From Neolentinus lepideus HHB14362 ss-1 (taxonomy: Eukaryota; Basidiomycota; Agaricomycetes; Gloeophyllales; Gloeophyllaceae): 64,000 bases of DNA. The stretch lies in the NCBI GenBank assembly GCA_001632425.1, contig KV425558.1, forward strand, positions 266,173-330,172, in the 5' to 3' direction. Below are positions 45,670-57,035 of this stretch, piece by piece. The position numbers and the translations under genes were made by a program. How positions within the stretch are numbered: the stretch's first letter is position 1; each line of letters starts with the position of its first letter. Below the pieces are notes generated by a model, which worked only from the letters and a program-made list of their open reading frames with translations, searched no databases and had not been told where the DNA came from.

Positions 45670-46264
45670 TATAAGGTAGGCGACATGGAAACTCATCGAC
45701 ATCACGTGGGTATGACTAAGCGTGACATGTAACGGTCACAACGCCAATTTTATGAGGTCCCTGGACCACATGTTGGTATTTTGGCCAGAAAATATGTTTG
45801 CAGGGGTCGAAAAAAATCTGACTTTTTCCAAATATTTTGTGACTACTAGAATATTTTAGAGCATTGTTCTTTGATATGAAATATAACCAGAACTGCAAGA
45901 AGACAAGCTCTGTCATCCAGGAGTGCAGAAGTGTGTGGGCCTGATTAAGGTTAGGAATAGCACAGCATATTACTAAATATGGATATTATGTAAGCTCGGG
46001 TAATACCCTGAAGCGCCAATATTTTCCTGTCCAAAAATCTTTTNNNNNNNNNNNNNNNNNNNNNNNNNNNNNNNNNNNNNNNNNNNNNNNNNNNNNNNNN
46101 NNNNNNNNNNNNNNNNNNNNNNNNNNNNNNNNNNNNNNNNNNNNNNNNNNNNNNNNNNNNNNNNNNNNNNNNNNNNNNNNNNNNNNNNGAGTCTTATGCC
46201 CGACAAGGGTGTGATGGTAGAGGGTCACGTGATGTCGATGAGTTTCCATGTCGCCTACCTTATA
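45670..46264. mobile_element. Non-autonomous DNA transposon with perfect 39-bp terminal inverted repeats
   Basis: The left end 45670-45708 (tataaggtaggcgacatgg...) is the exact reverse complement of 46226-46264 over 39 bp, after which the ends diverge. The termini TATAAGG/CCTTATA allow a TA target duplication, as made by Tc1/mariner-type transposases, though this is inference. No transposase frame is visible, but 145 bases of the interior are an assembly gap. Apparent length 595 bp including Ns. It lies in the 5' flank of the orphan gene starting at 45639. Confidence 0.85.
46044..46188. other. Assembly gap (Ns)
   Basis: 145 N characters. Reading frames that cross it are artefacts. The gap sits inside the TIR element, consistent with repeat-induced assembly failure. 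Confidence 1.
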
Positions 46265-46740
46265 GCCCTAATCCTGGTTGAAGACCTGAGAAACATGATC
46301 ATCACGCCCCTGACTCGACGTGTAGAGAAGCCAGCTGCCATATTACCCGTCAGGAGGTTGGGCGCTAAGTGAAGTCCCGTAAAGAGTAATTATAACGCAT
46401 CAATGTATAATTAATAGATGCTCTAAACATACCTGTTATATTAGGAGAAAGATGTCGAGGGTCAAGTCATTTATGCCTCCCCGTTACACTTGCAAACATG
46501 CGCAGTAAATGCTGACATTCAAACGCATCAAGTCCACTTCACAATAGTCCGGAGATCGCAGGCAACAACAGATGTCCATGGCCCTCTGCTCGACTGAGCA
46601 GATTAGAACATACATTCCGACCTCTATGCCTCCTAATATTAATACACCCTGGGTGATAAAATAGCGATAACGAGCGAACGACGATAAACCAAGCATCCAT
46701 TTCCGAGCATGCACAACACCATGACAGTATAACCAAACAC
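46265..46740. other. Intergenic, no gene seen
   Basis: Lies between the TIR element and the NADPH oxidase stop codon. Only frames without motifs are present. Confidence 0.4.
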
Positions 46741-48893
46741 CTAGAAGTTCTCTGCAGAGGCAAGGCCACCAGAGTGAGCACACATCATCGACGGAGAGGA
46801 TGACATTGTGCGTACCCTTCCCGAAGAAGAACCTCGTGCCCTTGGGGTTCGAATACTTGTTGGACATGATGTGCAGCTGACGTGAGAGTACTGAGGGACC
46901 GCAGAAGAACTATAAACCCCCCCAAGTCAGGCGACAGCTCATCCAAAGCCAATGTGAGCCAGCACATACCACACCGCAATCCGTCTCCGGATGCTTCTCC
47001 ACGATCGAGGAGAACACCTTGTCCCAGTTCGGCCGTCCAAAGTGCGTCGGCGCCCTCAAGCTCGTGATAGCATCTTTCTCAGCACCGACGTCTTGCACCT
47101 ATAGCATCAGCATATTATCAGATGATCATTTATCGTCATAATAACAGCGGTGGCAACTCACGATGATATTAGTCATATCATCGTCCTTGATCTTTGCCGT
47201 CAGATAGATGTTGATCTCGATCCGGTTCTGCGTATCCTGCTCCTCGATGGCGTGCAGAAGCGAGTGGAACCACTCGGCAGCACCAAAGTCACGGATAACC
47301 CATGTAAAGTAAACCTTGGAAAGGCGCGTGGGCTTCGAGTTATTAAAGTTGTTCATGCGGTACCAGATAGACTTCAGAATAGACGCGAATGGCGTGACAC
47401 CAATACCAGCGCCGACTAACAGGACGGTCTCGAAGTTCAAGAAGTCCTCAGACGCAGAGCCGAAGGGACCGTCAACCATAACACGGGGCAGGACGCGGTT
47501 GACGGGAGGGGGAACAACCTTTCCGCCAGCGTCGCTATTTTTCTCGCTCCTCGAGTCGAAGTCGCAACCAAGGGCCTTGGCGAAGCCGCTCGTGAAGTCA
47601 CCAACGACACGAATGTGGATGGAAATGTAGTCTTCCTCAGGAGCACTGTGCGATGCGTGTAAGCGAATATCTCAAAATGTAAAATGATAGCGTGCCTAGT
47701 GAGGGTGAACGGATGCCACTGGAAGTAAGAGATCTCAGGGCAGCAAAGGAAGATGTATTGACCAGCACGAGTCTTGGTCTTCTCCTTCTTAATCTGGACC
47801 TCCATAACCTTAGACGGATGCTGGATGACCTTGGAAACGTAGGTACGATGACGAGAGCGGACTTCACGCAGGATACGCTCGTAGATCCAGATAACACCAC
47901 CGACTAACCAGTAGCGCTGCAAAGAATGGGTGACTCGGACAAGATGAAGAGAGTGCGATCACATACCCAAAAGACACCGATAGTGTTGAAGGAGCAGTAA
48001 GGAGGCCTGTCGGGCTTGATCATGCAGAACATGCCGTGCAATTGCCAACAAATGAAGAAAACGATGAACAAGTGGTGGGAGTACCAGAACCGCTCAAAGT
48101 GGGCACGGCGTCTCTTCTCCATCGCGAACCAGATCATAATGTACAGCGCGGCAGTCATGATCCAACCAGTAGCGCCGGGACCAGTAACGAAGTTGGCGAG
48201 TATGAATGCAAGGATGCGCTGGCCAGTTGTTTTCGCGTCGGGGTCTGCGAGTGCGAGCCTGGTGAAGTTGACCATGTGCGCGGCAATGTGAATGTTTGAG
48301 AACCAGAAGATCGACCAGCCTGTCGCCTTGTGGAAGGTGATGTTTTTGTCGAAGGGGATGATTTGGTTCAAGGGTGTACGCCGCAACAGAGAGATGAAGT
48401 TACGGCAGACAGGGAGCAAAATGAACGCAACATCAACGTGAAGGACGAGCGCCGCGGTACGGGCAATGGCTATGAGGGGGTTAGACACGCTCCTCTGATC
48501 CTTGAGCTGCTACATACGATAAGTGATACCGAATGTTGCACGCGCTGTCACCCCATTATCCTTTAGGTCGTAGTTCATGAAACCGAACGCAATGACAAGG
48601 GCATGGAGGAACATCCAGGTAGCAAAGAACAGACGCTTGCCACCTTCGTTAATCATCCAAGTATCGAACTTCTCCTTCAACGTCTCGGGCTTGTAAGGCT
48701 GGGCGACAACGCTGGTGTTGGTGTTCGAACGTTGCAGGCCCTGTAACCGCCTACGTTCTGTCTTATTGCGCTGGAGGTGGGCGGGTACGTTGCCGCCATT
48801 CTGGTACTGGGGAGGGAGATCAGGGTGCTGGTCTAAATGAGGGACAGAACGGTCGGAGAAGTCGAGCCCCGAAGATCTTTTGTTGAAGGCCAT
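46741..48893 (-). CDS. NADPH oxidase, NoxA/Nox1 type (gp91phox family)
   Basis: Membrane enzyme that moves electrons from NADPH through FAD and two haems to O2, making superoxide; in fungi it drives fruiting and hyphal differentiation. The start ATG at 48893 (MAFNKRSSGL, context aaaccATGg) is chosen because the upstream in-frame codon is TTG. Helices follow KRLFFATWMFLHALVIAFGF. Haem-ligand histidines lie in HKATGWSIFWFSNIHIAAHM and YSHHLFIVFFICWQLHG. FAD/NADPH-binding parts are QWHPFTLT, VMVDGPFGSASEDF, VLLVGAGIGVTPFASILKSI, FTWVIRDFGAAEWFHSLL and, near the end, CGPS and KGTRFFFGKENF. A final small exon supplies GKENF-stop (46741-46743). There are no EF-hands, so it is not NoxC. No defects are seen. 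Confidence 0.95.
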
Positions 48894-49904
48894 GGTTTCG
48901 GTCAACGTCCTGCGCGATGAAGAGAAGAGAAATAAACGTCGTTAGCACCGGCCTGCAGCACTGTTATGGGGCAGAAAGGAAGGGGCCTAAGAGGCGGCGG
49001 ACGCGAGATGCTGATGAAAAGAGAGCACTCGGCAGATGGCAGCCGGCCATGCGCAGCGACCAGTGATTCCGTTCCTATGACTACTCCTCTTCCTATAATA
49101 CAAATTCATTGTTTCTAGACCTATTTCTATTTTCCCTGATTTGTTGGGAACACTCAGACATACCACTCTGACACTGCTAGAGCGGACAGGACTGTCAGGA
49201 TATCACAGTAAACAGGCAGCAAAGGTGAACCATCACATCTGACACGACGTTCAGACGCGCTGGGTGAGCTGCAAACTGACTGAAACACAAGACAGAACAG
49301 ACAATCCAGACCGTTTCGAAGATACCGATATGGTCGAGACGCGGGATGGCAAGCCGTCACACCGCGACCGTAATCAACTCGCGCAGCTTCCAATGCGCGC
49401 GAAACGCGTAACTATCTTTGGCCGTTAGTTGCAGCTAAAATAGCTATGACGGACAATAAATAGCTCTCTTTAAATTTACTTAAAGATGAGGTGAGCAAAT
49501 ATAACACTGAATCTTTCACTATTGCCTCGAGGGTGTCCTAACTTGGGAAACGTCAGTTTTCAAGGACGGCGTACGATAGATGATATATTATCACCGCTTT
49601 CCTGGTAGGCAGTGCGTTAGCTGGACTATATACACGGCTATGCTTGCTCATCTAACTTTACTTGTACACTTAGGAGACCCCCACCTCCCCGACAATGGGA
49701 AACGGGTAGCTTCCGATGGCCTTGGACATATCTCTTCACATGCCAGGTCAAATATATGTGTTAGAACGCTGCGTGATCCCAGTCTTCCAACAGGACGTGC
49801 GACGCATCGCCTCGTCATCCCGCTCGGAATGAATCCTCCTCCATTCAGGAGGAACGTGATGTCATCGTCGGGTCTACCATCAGATGGACCTAACATAGCT
49901 TTTT
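48894..49904. other. Intergenic, NADPH oxidase promoter side
   Basis: About 1 kb without a recognisable gene; short two-strand frames at 49580-49951 have no motif. The right end merges into the repeat block. Confidence 0.4.
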
Positions 49905-50880
49905 ACAGGAACGGGACATCTCTCCGGCCAGTCAGTCTGCAGATCCTATAATGGATGCCGACATCGAGTCAAGGAATATTGGGCCGACGGGGTAGAATCT
50001 CAACAGTCCTTTCTACTTGGACTTATCTGATACCAGCCTTTAGCTGATCCATACGACACCCGGATCAAATGGGGTCTTGAACCATTACATTGAGTTTATG
50101 GTGTGCAGAACTTTTGACCCTTTGATACTGTTGCTTCACGTCGTAGACGACCGAATGTGTGGTGTGTTCTTCGAATCAAAGCGGCAACCGCTGGACGTGC
50201 CCGAGTCCTTCCTCAGGTGGCTCTTGTCCAAGCTAGTGACACGCCACGCCCATTAGAGAAAAGCTGATTTGCTTCAGTGCCATATATGAACGAGCAGCAG
50301 GCTCTGTTCGACCAAAAGTACCATGTACGAAAGAGACTGCTGTAAGCAACATATAGAGTGAATATCGATCCACATGACACGAGCTCCCTGCCACACATCC
50401 TCGCAATAGATGGAGCACCGAGGCCCACCCGCTCCGCCACACCCAGAGTCTACTATACGCTGCATGGACCTGCCCTTTGTGATCTCCGCCATGCTCTCGC
50501 GTACGTCTCTTTATTGTGGCAGCGTACTTCTTGTCATCGAAGACGACCATATCATATTTGGAGTCTTCGGAGAGCGGTATGAGGTACACATCCAGGCCTT
50601 CAGTGTTCGAACTATTGAGGGACTCACAAAGTACTGGGAATACTTTGAAGTCGACATCTGGTCGCTGCGCGAACGGTAGGATCTCCTGGAAGATTTCCCC
50701 ACCGCACTGCCGTTTGAGCGACGCACATGGAAAGGACGAGGTACGTGCAATGGGCTGAAAAATTGGTTCCTTGACGAGAAGCGGTAGCCATCTTGTGCAT
50801 TGTAAAAGTCACCATATGCGAGGGGACGAGTGACCTGGGGAAAGCAGCAGGACCATCGCGCACAGTGATGCTCATTCCCT
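49905..50880 (-). repeat. Dispersed repeat flank, right copy (inverted)
   Basis: Reverse-complement match of 3020-4045. On the minus strand the frame starting at 50589 stays open for 118 codons through YLIPLSEDSKYDMVVFDD, ATIKRRTREH, RYSLYMLLTAVSFVHG and YMALKQISFSLMG. This copy is therefore less decayed than the left one. The upstream stretch at 50624-50750 reads as IFQEILPFAQRPDVDFK...PVL.ESLNSSNTEGLDV in a connecting frame. The protein is not recognised; a degenerate element- or family-linked gene is the best description. Confidence 0.7.
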
Positions 50881-51494
50881 CTACATCGCTTAGTCTCGTG
50901 TCATCAACGAACTCGTGACATGAATGAGCTGTTGGAGACTAATGCATCTCCAGGATACGTACTCTTGTGACGCTGATATTTACGGCTTATCCACAGCTCA
51001 AGTTGATAAAGCGCAGGTGACTTTTGTAGACCTTGTCACGACTCACGAGCGGATGTGGAGCGGTACATTTTGAGATAAAGCTACGCACAGAGACACCACA
51101 ACAAAGTCCCGCTGCAGTATCGAGGCATCCTGGCCGAACATTTGCTATAGAATACATTCCAGAAAATAATTGATGAATTAGTGATAGAGGTTTCAACATC
51201 ATCTGGGGAAACCATTGAAGCTCGCGTCAGGAGTCACTAGTCAGGTACGACTCTTAACATCGCTGACTTGGTACACGCTGAGAGCGGTCGAATGGCAAAT
51301 GCACGTAACGTGACCGTTACGCGATGTTTCCGCGTCTGTGACAGCCCGATCAACTTAACTCGAATCCTCTACGAAGCAACGGTAAACGCTCGTTCATGAT
51401 CTCTCGTGTATCGAGCCTCATTAATCGTTCTTTGCATACTTCACTGGCGTGCAGTTCGTCGCCAGCACACAGTATCGCAAAATCAAATCATCAA
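50881..51494. other. 5' flank of family copy C
   Basis: The last 180 bp (from about 51310: gtgaccgttacgcgatgtttccgcgtctgtgacag...) match, inverted, the 5' flank of copy B at 42060-42170, so promoter sequence was duplicated with the gene. The frame of copy C is open back to an upstream ATG at 51396. Confidence 0.55.
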
Positions 51495-52677
51495 ATGAAT
51501 CTCATCATCAGACCCTCGAAGGCGAAGCTCTGGAACCCGAAACATAGAATCCACCTTATGAGCTGCAATGGACTGCGATTATATACGTGCATATTCTCTC
51601 ATCATCAGCAAAGACGTAGCCTCTCCACCGCGAAAGCGGTTGCCAGCAAACACAAACAGGTAGACACCGCAGCCAAAGTTACAACTGCCGCAGAGAGCCA
51701 CCGAGGGCAAACTCTACAGGTGCGAACCTTGGACCAGAGACGCCTATCTGCCGAAGATTTTGTCGCTCTAGGCGGGCACAAAGCCAAGAGTATAGTATTC
51801 CCAACAGCAGCTGAACAACCTCGGCGCCCCGGCGCATTGTTATACTTGCGTCAGAATATGGAGTATATAGATTTCCCCTCGGACGCTCAAGGGTTCCTCT
51901 ACTGGCATGTTGAACCTGATGCACCTGCTCTCGCGAGCCAAGTCCGCTTCCGCATTACGCCCTCGTCGGACCCAGCTACTTTCCCGGACGGACGCGACTT
52001 GCACCTACCTAATGGCCGAGTGTGGAATATGAATATATTCGAAATCGCTCGCAACTCAACCCTTTCTGGGTTCCGCGCGCACTTATTGGCCGAAAAGCTC
52101 GTGACTAGAGAGTTGCTGGATGTTGCTCTAGCCGTCTCTGTCCACGATAGAACAGAAAAGATTGTACATCCCTTCTCCGACAGTGTTTTCATTTGGAAGT
52201 TTGGACAGACCTTCCGAGCAGATCTCGGGAGCAGAACCGCAACGATCTGGGTTTTGGGAAGATCAGGAGGGAAGAGGCTTTGCATCACCTTCTTCAGATA
52301 TAGAGCCGGGTTAGTTGAGGGCCCTGGACAGAATCAATACACAGGTTGGTGCCCATGAACATTATTTCAAGATACTTACGAACATGTCCATAATATCAGG
52401 AAGTGCTCTTCTACAGTTTGAGCGTTCAACGCTCGCGGAGCACAAGGGTACGCGAACTGTCGTTATGCGTATGGTCAAGATTCTTGACATGGAAAAATCG
52501 GAGAACTTAGTCGATATCGGATCGATGTCAGTTCCCGAGGAGGGCAGTTTGATGATGAAACGCGGAACACATGGTGCATGGTCTACATGGTCAGTTAATG
52601 TCGACAAGCCCCGCAGCAGAATCCAGACCACGTTGTCGGACGTGCTGTCTATTCTTTTCGACAATGAAGAATATTGA
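51495..52677 (+). CDS. Unknown-family protein, copy C
   Basis: Exons 51495-52344 and 52400-52677, phase-1 intron (gttggt...tatcag), 375 residues, uninterrupted. It has the same length and exon sizes as copy B, lying inverted about 9.5 kb away. The start at 51495 (MNLIIRPSKAKLW) matches the starts of A and B; an in-frame ATG at 51396 would add 33 residues. The N-terminus is basic with QRRSLSTAKAVASK. The core repeats the family blocks: VRTLDQRRLSAEDFVALGGH, FPSDAQGFLYWHVEPDAPAL, FRITPSSDPATFPDGRDL, GRVWNMNIFEIARNS, LLAEKLVTRELLDVALAVSV and FIWKFGQTFRADLGS. It ends LSDVLSILFDNEEY. Function unknown; the intact state of three copies suggests selection or recent duplication. Confidence 0.86.
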
Positions 52678-52895
52678 GTGCCCCGGTGCTGCGGGCTCAT
52701 ACGGTTGTGGCTGCAACGTATGTCAATTGTGAAGGACTGATACATCCGCAAGTATTGCTTCCTCAAATTTCTTTTGGCAGAGCGAAGCTCACATGTTCAC
52801 GGGCGATGTGACTTGTTGACAACGGAGCGTGCATCGGGACCAATCTCTGCACATTTACGAACCACCATGAACGCTAGAGCGCAATGTACCCTAGG
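52678..52895. repeat. 3'-flank repeat of copy C
   Basis: Inverted match to about 4030-4322 beyond the broken family exon. Shared runs include gcgggctcat, gtgacttgttgac and the ctctgc/gcagag region. Confidence 0.7.
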
Positions 52896-53368
52896 CAAGT
52901 GAACGAAGTAGGTCGGTCGCAAAGGCTGGAGAAAAGCGGAGTATCACGCATGCCGTTGAGTGGAGTTCCCGAGTGAGGGAGTCTTCAGCATCACGGTATT
53001 GCTCATGGTTTCGTTTGTTTTGATTTGAGTCGCGCTTAACCAGCGATTTATATCTGGATATTTTATTCAAATATTCAGCACATTTCTATCGGTTCTTGCT
53101 CTGGGTTGCCGGCGCTACATCTCTTTCCAAGTGTTTCCAGTGCCAACAACTCTGCCCCCATCGACTCGTAATTCTATGCGCAACGGACTGCAGAGCCGAG
53201 CGAATACAACACACGCGGCACAGTACTGGGCCACTGGCGTCATGTTCGCCACAAACAACGGGGCGTCCCGGGTTTGATTCCCACGGTCACCACAAACGAC
53301 GTCAGCACGTTCCCGATAACCTTCAAATTCGCCCGTAATGCCGCTCTTACAATCCAGCCCCCAATTCC
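52896..53368. other. Intergenic, promoter of next gene
   Basis: No gene seen. Presumed promoter of the membrane-protein gene at 53369. Confidence 0.4.
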
Positions 53369-54553
53369 ATGTCTTCCCTAGCCACCGTCAACGAAAAGAC
53401 CGCCCTTCCTGGGCCAACCAATGACAGCAACGACGACGACCGCCGGCTCTCGTCAGCAGCGTCGCAGAATACTGCCTCACCTATGATCCCTGAACACCAG
53501 GTTCCGCCGCCCATTTCATATGGTTTTGCGCACCATCGAAACTCGGTTAGTAGGACGATGCATCTCAGAGGAAACATGAACACCGTGCTCAGGGATTTAT
53601 TTGACAGATCCTAGCTTATATCTTCTTTGTTGTGTTTTGCAATCTTGCTACTCCATGCATTCTTTTCTACGTCTTGCGAGATTGTGAGTGCTCCGACTCA
53701 TTTACCGTTTCGCAGTATTGACACTGAGTTAGATACCAACTTAAGCATGCAGAACCTAATCGGCATATCCTCTGCCGCATTGGGCCTCTCATCATGTTTC
53801 GACTCTCCGTTTCGCATCTGGAAGCGTACGTGCCTCCCTGCACCGATTTTCCTCTCCCTTTGACCTTCGCCACAGTATGGAGGCACTGGGACGAATACGC
53901 CCCTCTTAATGACAACGTCAAGTGGCACATGGATTCGTTCATGTGGTTATACTCGATCGCACTCACTATTATGGCCATACCGCTTGCAGTCTCTTCAGCG
54001 TTGAATCCGCCGCTTGAGGACTTCTTCCTCATGACCACTCCAATGCTTGTGGGCCCTATGGGTCTCTGGTTCTTCTTCTCGCTATATCCGTGGCGTCTGC
54101 CATTCCGTATATCCTCGGATATGGCAGGCACTCGAATCAAGCCTGCAGTCTTCTACATTATTGAGGATATCGGTGCCGTCGATGCAAGGCATGGGAGACC
54201 GTACAGGATTGCGCTTCACGAGCGGTAATAAGCCACTGCTCCTCCTACTTTAGTCCTTCCACTCATGACCTCATCACAGTTACCACGCATCTCCGCCCTT
54301 TCGCAGTATCATGTGGAACCAAACTTTGTTCTGGGCTGTCGGGTCCATGATCTACGTGGGCATCACAGCCGCCGTGACGTGGTCGACTCCCTTCGGCTTC
54401 GCCTTCGCGTTTGTGCTCGGCCAGTTCTTCGTCTGGCTACTCATTTGGGGCATTTTGAGTGTGTTTCTTTATTCCTGGGGCCTCAAGCGCGAGGGCAAGT
54501 GGTGGAGGGAGCGTGCGGAGCGGGGGGAGAAAGTAGTGGCGCAGAGCGCATGA
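53369..54553 (+). CDS. Polytopic membrane protein, 322 residues, function unknown
   Basis: Five exons (53369-53545, 53608-53683, 53733-53825, 53876-54224, 54280-54553) join in frame to 322 residues. After a polar, Ser/Asp-rich N-terminus of about 55 residues come five to six hydrophobic segments: ILAYIFFVVFCNLATPCILF, NLIGISSAALGLSS, FMWLYSIALTIMAIPLAV, MLVGPMGLWFFFSLYPW, TLFWAVGSMIYVGITAAV and FGFAFAFVLGQFFVWLLIW, ending in a basic tail. The stretch IKPAVFYIIEDIGAVDARHG between helices 4 and 5 looks conserved-like, but I cannot name the family. No frame defects. Confidence 0.83.
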
Positions 54554-55023
54554 GACCTGATAACCCGGCCTGGACCGCCTCGCGAGGAAGATGTTCCTTC
54601 GCATATCCCAAACCCAGATAACCTAACAATGACCTTGTCTCTATAACTCATCGCTGTAGCATCAGTGTGTTCCTATTTGCTTTCGTCATAAACTGAAGCC
54701 TGTATCTTTATTGTATCATTCACGTTAATGACTAGTCATGTACACCACCAGTAGATTCTATCTCGAAACACGCAGATTTCATACAATGGGCTACTCAGGA
54801 CTGGATCTACCACTTTGTCTTGAGTACTCAAATTTCAAAAGCCAGACGGACCGATCCAGGGATTGTCTGAGCCCCCGACGAACGAACCGAACAGTTCAGA
54901 ATTGAGCACCTCGCTTACATAACTTACGGGGCCGGAAATTTGCCGTAACTGTACAGGACCTCCCAGTCATCGTCCTCCCACTGTTGTCGCCGCCGCCGCC
55001 GCCGCCAACCTCGTCAAGAAATC
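54554..55023. other. Intergenic, eS30 promoter
   Basis: No gene. A CCG trinucleotide run (about 54983-55005) lies just upstream of the eS30 start, in the 5' leader region. Confidence 0.5.
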
Positions 55024-55489
55024 ATGGGAAAAGTCCACGGATCCCTCGCTCGTGCGGGTAAAGTCAAGTCTCAGACACCCAAGGTAGAGAAGCAGGAGAA
55101 GAAGAAGACCCCCAAGGGTCGTGCTAAGAAGCGGATTATCTACAACCGCAGGTATGTCGTGTTGACCGGTGTTGGGAAGGATTGTTGCTCATGCGAGGGT
55201 GATTCTTAGATTCGTGAACGTCACGACGCTCCCTGGCGGCAAGCGGAGAATGTGAGTATAGTTTTGTATTGGACAACGTTATCCTTCCTTTCGACTGCTC
55301 CGTGCGCCCTTGAGATGAATCCAGCAAAATCAAGCATAGTTCACACTGAACTTCGATGTTGACAAGCATGCATCTAAATGTCTTTCGCTCCTATCTGACT
55401 TCTTTCCCCCGTCACCCCTCACTTCATCTTTTTGTCATGAATTCATGTCTGACTCGTTTATTCTTAGGAACCCCAACCCCGAAAAGTAA
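55024..55489 (+). CDS. RPS30: 40S ribosomal protein eS30
   Basis: Three exons (55024-55151, 55210-55251, 55468-55489) encode 63 residues: [63 protein letters not shown]. This is the complete eS30 family sequence. As in other fungi it is a standalone protein without the ubiquitin-like FUBI fusion found in animals. The third exon is only 22 nt and the intron before it is longer (216 nt) than others nearby, which is common in ribosomal protein genes and may host regulation; I see no snoRNA signature in it. Confidence 0.97.
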
Positions 55490-57035
55490 AATGCCTTCAT
55501 GCACTTCTTTCGGGCCCAGCGCACGCCCTTGAATCCACACGTCGATATAGGAGGATTGCAGTAGTAATGGGAGAGTTGAGGCGTGCTGGATGTCATCAGA
55601 TTTGCGCAGCAGGGATGTTTGTCGACGAGGGTCGAGTCGATCGGTGCTACTTTATGTTATCTTCTTTTCTGCCTCGCTGTATCTCTATGCATGATCATGC
55701 TATAGCCATGGACCAGGTCGACCATCACATCTGCATTGCGAGGTTCTTGACAACTAGGAAACCTTTGTGCGTTACGGTATGCATCTGACGTTGGCATGTG
55801 AGTGGATTCATTTTTGCAGCAACTCTAATGTCCATGCATTATTGACGTGGGACTGCCTCCGAACTGAATTCTACTCATGATCAACATCGCTCCTTATCCT
55901 CAACTCCACTGGTGCACGGCATGATCATCTGTGTATTCACGGTATCGTTCGAAGCTACCCACTAGAATTAGGTGCTTATCTAACAGTTTGTCCGCGGATC
56001 TACGGTCTCCTCACTCGTTCAAGTGAAAGTAACTTCTTGCTGCGGTCGACTCAGCGTCTAAGCCTTCGAAGAGTGCATCGAGGCTACTTGTTCTTCTTGC
56101 GTCCTTACAACGTGCAATTCTCTACTCGCTGGCTACGTCCTATTACCCCTCACATCTGATATATGCACGATCTCACCCAATGGCGTTTGTTCGCGACTTC
56201 CACAGGTTAGGGGTGCTCCTTAGATACAGTGGATCACTTCTAACGAAACATTTCACATCTAGTGGTCAGTACCCTTCGATGTTATGGTAGCACTCCTTGG
56301 ATCGCTCACTCTTTCCATCGTATGTCGTCCCGAGATCAAATAAGAACTTGGGTATGTCATTTCAAGCTACAAATACGCATGTGCGATCAGCGCCACCGTA
56401 TGTTCTCGCTTCATCTCGAGAAACGCAGTGTACGGGACCGAATACCGTCGTGACCGTTCCATAGTTGCCATCCAATGTTATTTGGCAGGGGTCACGACTA
56501 CCGGCTTTACGATGCGCTACTGAATTAGCTCCCGCCTCGGAGTCCGATGCTACATTCCTTTGGTTGAGCAATCACCTGATGCTTTTACCGGTGTTTGCTG
56601 GCCACTATCAGCGACAATACAGAAGACACAACAATTACCCATCCGCTGTTATTAACCATTCACATGTAAGAAGACGAGCCTGCTGCGACGTCGTTTCTTG
56701 AAATGTGGAACGTGTCCTGGTCTCTGGTCTAGGAATTACAGAAATCTCGTCGAAGGAAGTCATATTACTATCATAAAGCGGTCTTGACATGTTGTGACCG
56801 GAGCCGATCTTCTCGACCGTTCGCAGTGGTATTCCCTTGCGCTCTGTTGCAGTGCGCCTGACAAGGTCAACCTCCCGATTTCCTATCGGACGGCTTGCGC
56901 AGTATGCTGTACGTAAAATAGCATATTTGAGGTGTAGGTAAATTCATTCTTCTGAAGGTATAAGAGCACACTCTTTCTCCTCTGCAACTGCAGGTCGGTG
57001 TCCTCCAGCAGCTCGGGCCCGCAAACAGTCGAACA
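55490..57035. other. Long intergenic region, no gene seen
   Basis: About 1.5 kb. Scattered short frames on both strands have no family resemblance or shared codon pattern. No RNA gene is recognised. Confidence 0.4.

Noticed and set aside
45973..46249. Open frames crossing the N run
   Set aside because: They consist largely of undefined residues and only reflect the absence of stops in Ns.
48894..48905. Four-codon upstream extension of the NADPH oxidase (MTET)
   Set aside because: It begins with TTG; ATG 48893 has a better start context.
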